Source: Peptoniphilus obesi ph1 (GTDB taxonomy: Bacteria; Bacillota; Clostridia; Tissierellales; Peptoniphilaceae). Taken from it: 64,000 bases of DNA. Within the stretch, counting starts at the first letter, position 1, and each line of letters begins with the position of its first letter. The notes below the pieces were generated by a model. It saw nothing but the letters and a program-made list of their open reading frames with translations, did no database searches and had not been told where the DNA came from. Positions 62,017-64,000 of this stretch are shown here, piece after piece. The stretch is taken from assembly GCF_000311865.1 (NCBI RefSeq), contig NZ_HE978581.1:349194-413193 (forward strand), in the 5' to 3' direction. A program made the translations under genes and the position numbers.

Positions 62017-62772
62017 ATGATAGTTTATTTTTCTGGTACTGGAAATAGTAAGTATGTAGCAAGTAGGCTCAATGAATCTTTAAAAGATGAAATGATTTCT
62101 CTAAATGATTATATTAAGTCAAATAAAAAGATAGATGTAGCAGGTCAGGACCGTCTGATAATTGTAAGTCCAACATATAGTTGGAGACTTCCAAATCTTT
62201 TAAGAGATTATTTTTTAAGTTTAGATATAGAAAAATTTAAAAATTTGGCCACCTATTTTGTCTTAACTTGCGGGGATGAGATTGGAAATGCAAAAAAATA
62301 TAATAAATTATTAGCAGAAAAACTAAATTTAAACTATAAGGGAAGTGCAGGAATTATTATGCCTGAAAATTACATAGCCATGTTCTCTGTCCCAAATAAA
62401 GAAGAGTCTCTAAAAATTATTAATTCTTCAGAAAAAAACATTGATGATTTGATTGAAGTTATTAGAAATAATCAAGCAATAAAAGAAGCTGAAGTGGGAT
62501 TTTTAGATAAGTTTAAAAGCTCTTTTGTCCACAATGTTTTCTATAAATTCTTTGTTTCTGATAAAAAATTCTTAGCCAATGATAAGTGCATCTTGTGTGG
62601 CAAGTGCGAAAAAGTTTGTCCACTAAATAATATAAAAATCCAAGATAAAAAAGTAAAATGGATGGGAACTTGCACCCATTGCATGGCTTGCATCTGTTCC
62701 TGCCCAACTCAAGCTATTGAATACGGATCTAAAAGTAAGGGCAAAAATAGGTATCTATGCCCAAAAGCATAA
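62017..62772 (+). CDS. EFR1-type flavodoxin-ferredoxin fusion
   Basis: A 251-residue electron carrier. Residues 1-150 are flavodoxin-like with FMN loop YFSGTGNSKYVASRL. Residues 190-240 hold two 4Fe-4S motifs: Cys191, 194, 197, 201 (CILCGKCEKVCP) and Cys219, 222, 225, 229 (CTHCMACICSCP). This matches the EFR1 family of anaerobes. Partner enzymes are unknown. Single gene with GTAGGTGA before the start, closed by a terminator, convergent with rplL. Confidence 0.88.
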   Translation: MIVYFSGTGNSKYVASRLNESLKDEMISLNDYIKSNKKIDVAGQDRLIIVSPTYSWRLPNLLRDYFLSLDIEKFKNLATYFVLTCGDEIGNAKKYNKLLAEKLNLNYKGSAGIIMPENYIAMFSVPNKEESLKIINSSEKNIDDLIEVIRNNQAIKEAEVGFLDKFKSSFVHNVFYKFFVSDKKFLANDKCILCGKCEKVCPLNNIKIQDKKVKWMGTCTHCMACICSCPTQAIEYGSKSKGKNRYLCPKA

Positions 62773-62792
62773 ATAAAACTTAAACGAACAAA

Positions 62793-62859
62793 TAAAAAAC
62801 CTCCATCTTAAATTAATTTGTCAATAATAACAAAAAAATCTAAGAGGAGGTCTTTTTAT
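62793..62859 (+). terminator. EFR1 gene terminator
   Basis: ACCTCCATCTTA (62799-62810) pairs with TAAGAGGAGGT (62841-62851, one bulge), followed by CTTTTTATT. The loop is long (about 30 nt). Confidence 0.6.
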
Positions 62860-62906
62860 TGTCCTAAACGCTCAACTTTTATAGTTTAAAATAAATTATT
62901 AAATCA

Positions 62907-63228
62907 ATATCTAAAAGTCAATTAGAAAACAATAACCCAACTTAATATCCTAATCTCAAAATTAATAATTCAACTTAATATCTAAATTCCAGTTTAAAAA
63001 CCACTTTATATAAATTTTATTTTTTTACTTATCAATTTTTTTGATTAAATATTTTCATTTTATTAAATCATTTTGCTTTTTCAAATATAAAAGTTAGTTT
63101 TAATTCTATATTTCAACTTAAAAATCGATAACTCAACTTGATATCTAAATCTAAAATTAAAAATCAATATCCTAGATTAATATCTGAATCTCAGATTAAT
63201 ATTTCTATCTCAAATCAAAAACTATTTT
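62907..63228. repeat. Degenerate 30-34 nt AT-rich repeats in the EFR1-rplL gap
   Basis: The block CAACTTAATATCTAAATCT, or close variants, recurs at about 62907, 62938, 62971, 63113, 63133, 63163 and 63190, often followed by AAAATTAATAA. It fills the gap between two convergent terminators (62860-63270), where I see no gene. Copies are too diverged and irregular for CRISPR. Confidence 0.5.
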
Positions 63229-63271
63229 TAATACAAAACTTGTTTTTATTTATTAATTTGAATTTAAATAC

Positions 63272-63300
63272 AAAAAAAACAGTCTGAAAATTTCAGACTG
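63272..63300 (-). terminator. Strong terminator behind rplL
   Basis: CAGTCTGAA (63280-63288) pairs with TTCAGACTG (63292-63300) and the minus strand continues with eight Ts. It lies 36 bp after the rplL stop. Confidence 0.88.
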
Positions 63301-63335
63301 CTTTATCTTATAGCTTAAATTGTATTTTGTATAAA

Positions 63336-63722
63336 TTATGCAAGTTCTACAACTGCTCCAACTTCTTCTAATTTAGCTTTCATTTCTTCAGCTTCTTCTT
63401 TAGCTACATTTTCTTTAATTTCTTTAGGAGCGCCATCAACTAATGCTTTAGCATCTTTTAGTCCAAGACCAGTTAAATCTTTAACTACTTTGATAACTTT
63501 GATTTTTTCTGCTCCTGCTTCTTTAAGAACTACGTTGAATTCTGATTTTTCTTCTTCAGCTGCTGGTGCTGCTGCTCCGCCTGCTGCTGGTGCTGCTGCT
63601 ACTGCTGCTGGTGCTGCTGCAGAAACTCCAAATTCTTCTTCTAGAGCTTTAACTACTTCTGATAATTCTAATACTGTTAAACCTTTTATTTCTTCAATAA
63701 GTGCTTCTACTTTTTCTGACAT
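63336..63722 (-). CDS. rplL: 50S ribosomal protein L7/L12
   Basis: A 128-residue stalk protein that recruits translation GTPases. N-terminal dimerisation domain ([26 protein letters not shown]), Ala-rich hinge (about 36-55) and C-terminal factor-binding domain ([39 protein letters not shown]). It follows rplJ by 22 bp with GGAGG. A strong terminator and no rpoB follow, unlike the usual rplJ-rplL-rpoB-rpoC order. Confidence 0.97.
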   Translation of the reverse strand: MSEKVEALIEEIKGLTVLELSEVVKALEEEFGVSAAAPAAVAAAPAAGGAAAPAAEEEKSEFNVVLKEAGAEKIKVIKVVKDLTGLGLKDAKALVDGAPKEIKENVAKEEAEEMKAKLEEVGAVVELA

Positions 63723-63744
63723 TTTTTATACCTCCAAATTTAAA

Positions 63745-64000
63745 TTAAGCTGTCGCTTCTTGTTCTTTCTTTTCAGCAATAGCATTTAATACTACTGCAA
63801 GTCCTCTTAAGTTTCCAGTTAATACGTTTGCTAAACCTTGAATTGGTGCGTTTAAGCCACCAAGTACTTGAGCAACCAATACTTCCTTAGATGGTAATTT
63901 AGCAAGATCTTTAATTTCATCAACTGAAATAAACTTGTCTCCTACTAAACCTAGTTTTATTTCTATTGATTCGTGTTCATCAGCAAATTTTTGTGTTACT
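63745..64000 (-). CDS. rplJ: 50S ribosomal protein L10, C-terminal part (partial)
   Basis: The visible 84 residues before the stop read KFISVDEIKDLAKLPSKEVLVAQVLGGLNAPIQGLANVLTGNLRGLAVVLNAIAEKKEQEATA, the C-terminal half of L10. The stop codon is at 63747-63745. The start lies beyond the window. L10 anchors L7/L12 dimers on 23S rRNA. Confidence 0.93.
   Translation of the reverse strand, partial: VTQKFADEHESIEIKLGLVGDKFISVDEIKDLAKLPSKEVLVAQVLGGLNAPIQGLANVLTGNLRGLAVVLNAIAEKKEQEATA

Noticed and set aside
62907-63228. CRISPR array
   Set aside because: Repeat copies are diverged and irregularly spaced, with no unique spacers of constant length and no cas genes.
1-64000. tRNA or rRNA genes
   Set aside because: No T-loop (GGTTCGAATCC-like) with a matching acceptor stem and no rRNA-like stretch was seen on either strand by eye.

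Overview
The window looks like a chromosomal stretch of a low-GC, AT-rich Gram-positive anaerobe of the Peptoniphilaceae type (Anaerococcus, Peptoniphilus, Finegoldia). The evidence is AGGAGG-type ribosome binding sites everywhere, class B sortase, ECF transporter genes, CarD, RicT, DarA, SecA with a SEC-C tail, a flavodiiron protein, an acyl-CoA dehydrogenase fused to rubredoxin, and no respiratory genes. The genus is inferred, not proven. I see no tRNA, rRNA, CRISPR or prophage. The only mobile DNA is the end of an IS3-type element at the left edge.

Left part, 1-21 kb (accessory). It holds the IS end, a two-gene DUF5058-type membrane operon, sortase B, a MATE exporter and two divergent zinc-ribbon membrane proteins. 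One of the zinc-ribbon genes is broken or switchable at an A8 tract and is followed by a copper-amine-oxidase-like stalk protein. Next come a BCCT osmolyte carrier facing a PPK2 kinase, a GntR-ABC operon with a clear operator, a CaiB/AMACR-like CoA enzyme and glycerol dehydrogenase. The part ends with a TetR-MMPL-heptad repeat secretion operon with twin operators and a MarR-controlled membrane protein.

Middle, 21-40.6 kb. A two-gene operon makes an acyl-CoA dehydrogenase/EtfA/rubredoxin fusion followed by a class A flavodiiron protein, which suggests a route from acyl-CoA electrons to O2. Then follow a complete oppABCDF operon, secA, a MatC-like carrier and a strongly promoted structured RNA ending in a terminator ahead of a YitT-type gene. 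After that comes a tightly overlapping operon trmN6-rsmI-nurA-herA-alkD that couples RNA methylation genes to DNA repair.

Right part, 40.6-64 kb (mostly core). It carries a Ca-type P-ATPase, a DUF4153 protein, ecfA1-ecfA2-ecfT-truA, pyrF-pyrE, carD-PIN/TRAM-prfB (with the classical +1 frameshift)-ybjQ, a second MATE and ferritin. Next is the B. subtilis-like block yaaO-tmk-darA-darA2-holB-ricT, extended by a membrane-tethered alpha/beta hydrolase. The window ends with an EFR1 flavodoxin-ferredoxin and rplJ-rplL. rplL is closed by a strong terminator, with no rpoB behind it.

Most genes after 9.5 kb are on the minus strand. The best leads are the acyl-CoA-to-O2 module, the unidentified leader RNA at about 34.69-34.91 kb, the nurA-herA-alkD operon, and several recoding or unusual-start cases.
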